Below are positions 62,894-64,000 of a stretch of DNA of 64,000 nucleotides, piece after piece. Numbering within the stretch: position 1 is the first letter of the stretch; every line of letters starts with the position of its first letter. The translations under genes were made by a program, and so were the position numbers. Origin of the DNA: Planctomycetota bacterium (GTDB lineage: Bacteria > Planctomycetota > B15-G4 > SIAN01); the NCBI GenBank assembly GCA_016795285.1, contig JAEUIC010000018.1, forward strand, positions 310,001-374,000. The letters are read 5' to 3'. The notes under the pieces were generated by a model. The model made no database searches, was not told where the DNA came from, and worked only from the letters and a program-made list of their open reading frames with translations.

Positions 62894-64000
62894 ATGAACG
62901 AGACGCCTCGCACGATCGTCTTCGTCGGCGGCGGCACCGGCGGCCACCTGCAGCCGGGCGTCGTGCTGCGCGAGGAGCTGAAGCGCCGCCACCCCGACTG
63001 GAAGCTGCCGTTCCTCCTCGCCGGCCGCGCCGTCGAGAAGAGCTTCGTCACCCCCGAGGCGACCGGGCTCGAGCTCTTCCCCGGCCGCACGTCGCGCCCG
63101 GCGCCGTGGCGCGCCGACCTCTACGCGCGTGCCTGGTTCAACGCGGCGCGCTTCCTCGCCAAGGCGAAGCCCGACCTGCTGGTCTTCCTCGGCGGCTACG
63201 TCGCCTTCATCGCCCGCTTCGCGCGGCTGCGCGCGCCGATGGTCCTCCTCGAGTCGAACGTGCTGCCGGGTCGCTCCGCGCGCCTCGCCGCGCCGTTCGC
63301 CAAGCGCGTCTTCCTGCAGTGGCTGCCGCCCGCGGAGGCGCGGCTCCCCGACTGGCGTGCGCGCGTCACCGGCATGCCGCTCAAGTTCGAGACGCTGCCG
63401 GGACAGCGCGAGGCGCGCCGGCGGCTCGGGCTGCGTCCCGATGCGCGCGTGCTGCTGGTGCTGGGCGGAAGCCTCGGCGCCAACGCGATCAACGAGCGGT
63501 TGCTGGCCGGCGCCGCCGACCTCGCGCAACAGCGCGGCCTCCAGCTGCTCCACCTCACCGGGCCGCGCGACGAGGAGAAGGTGCAGCACGCCTACGCGAT
63601 GGCGGGCGTCGACGCCAAGGTGCTGCCGTTCTGCGACGACATGGCCGCGTGCTACGCCGCCGCCGACCTGGTGGTGGCGCGTGCCGGCGGCATGACGGTG
63701 GCCGAGATCGCGGCTGCCGGTCGTCCCGCCCTCTTCCTGCCCTATCCCCACCACGCCGATCGCCACCAGGAGTGGAACGCGCGCGTGCTGGTCGACGCGG
63801 GCGCGGCGTGGCGAGTGGACGAGGCGGCGACCGGCGCCGACTTCGTGGCGCGTCACGTGCTGCCGAAGCTCGCCGATCCCGACGAGCTCGAGGCGCGCGG
63901 GCGCAAGGCGTTCGCGCTGGGGCGGCGCGACGGGACGCGGCGGATCGTCGAGGAGATCGAGCAGCTGCTCGACCGCTCGGCAGGGGTGCAGCGGATCGGC
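62894..64000 (+). CDS. murG: UDP-GlcNAc:lipid I GlcNAc transferase, cut by window end
   Basis: MurG turns lipid I into lipid II at the inner face of the membrane. The first 369 codons are present with no stop yet, so only the end is missing. Visible motifs are GGGTGGHLQPG (usually GGTGGHVFPA), FLGGYVAF, LESNVLPGR, the UDP-binding LGGSLGANAINE, ARAGGMTVAEIAAAGRP and PYPHHADRHQEWNA. The order and spacing match the family, though ESNVLPGR (usually EQNxxPG) and the second residue runs vary. The ATG follows the LysM gene by 14 nt. Confidence 0.93.
   Translation, partial: MNETPRTIVFVGGGTGGHLQPGVVLREELKRRHPDWKLPFLLAGRAVEKSFVTPEATGLELFPGRTSRPAPWRADLYARAWFNAARFLAKAKPDLLVFLGGYVAFIARFARLRAPMVLLESNVLPGRSARLAAPFAKRVFLQWLPPAEARLPDWRARVTGMPLKFETLPGQREARRRLGLRPDARVLLVLGGSLGANAINERLLAGAADLAQQRGLQLLHLTGPRDEEKVQHAYAMAGVDAKVLPFCDDMAACYAAADLVVARAGGMTVAEIAAAGRPALFLPYPHHADRHQEWNARVLVDAGAAWRVDEAATGADFVARHVLPKLADPDELEARGRKAFALGRRDGTRRIVEEIEQLLDRSAGVQRIG

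Overview
The window is very GC-rich bacterial DNA carrying mostly housekeeping genes. The best guess is a Planctomycetota member or a close relative in the PVC group. The reasons are the planctomycete-like EF-Tu, the absence of rpmD (L30) between rpsE and rplO, a four-cysteine S14, an Mla-type lipid-transport operon and several lipoproteins (an outer membrane is implied), and a dcw cluster whose MurE carries the DNPR signature of meso-diaminopimelate use. This placement is inference from protein features; no 16S gene is present.

Layout. 1-4.7 kb: the end of a methyltransferase, then a minus-strand operon of four overlapping genes (repeat-rich lipoprotein, MlaE permease, MlaF ATPase, MlaD/MCE protein). 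4.7-8.2 kb: trpS, a TPR lipoprotein and dtd joined by 4-nt overlaps, facing an InaA/Kdo-kinase-like gene. 8.2-12.5 kb: HU, a cystathionine gamma-synthase-type enzyme, a MutS2 without its Smr domain, and a lone receiver protein. 12.6-27 kb: a sigma70-type promoter, tRNA-Thr, tRNA-Tyr and tRNA-Gly, tuf, rpmG, secE, nusG, rplKAJL, rpoB and rpoC. 26.7-30 kb: rpsL-rpsG, a terminator, then fusA alone. 30-46 kb: one long S10-spc-alpha cluster from rpsJ to rplQ with its own promoter and folded leader, including secY, map, infA and rpmJ; adk lies outside it. 46-52 kb: adk and dnaE (minus), then a HEAT-repeat lipoprotein and a zinc-ribbon protein (plus). 52.7-64 kb: the dcw cluster mraZ-rsmH-ftsL-like-ftsI-murE-murF-mraY-ftsW-LysM protein-murG, with murG cut by the window end.

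How it works together. Most of the window is the machinery of transcription, translation and protein export. Its cistrons are separated by short GC-rich hairpins, several with 3-4-nt loops, and by small tandem repeats with 8-, 14- or 15-bp units. Four promoters readable by eye share a 16-nt spacer and a TA(G/C)G(A/T/C)T-like -10 element (HU, tRNA-tuf, rpsJ, mraZ). The mraZ promoter is overlapped by three TGGG repeats spaced 10-11 bp, the expected layout of an MraZ operator, so the wall-synthesis cluster is probably autoregulated.

The least explained items are the lipoprotein with about 20 copies of a 19-residue Pro/aromatic repeat that heads the Mla operon, the LysM protein between ftsW and murG, the repeat arrays in translation-gene spacers, and unusual residues in S12 and L2. 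No insertion sequence, prophage or CRISPR array was seen.
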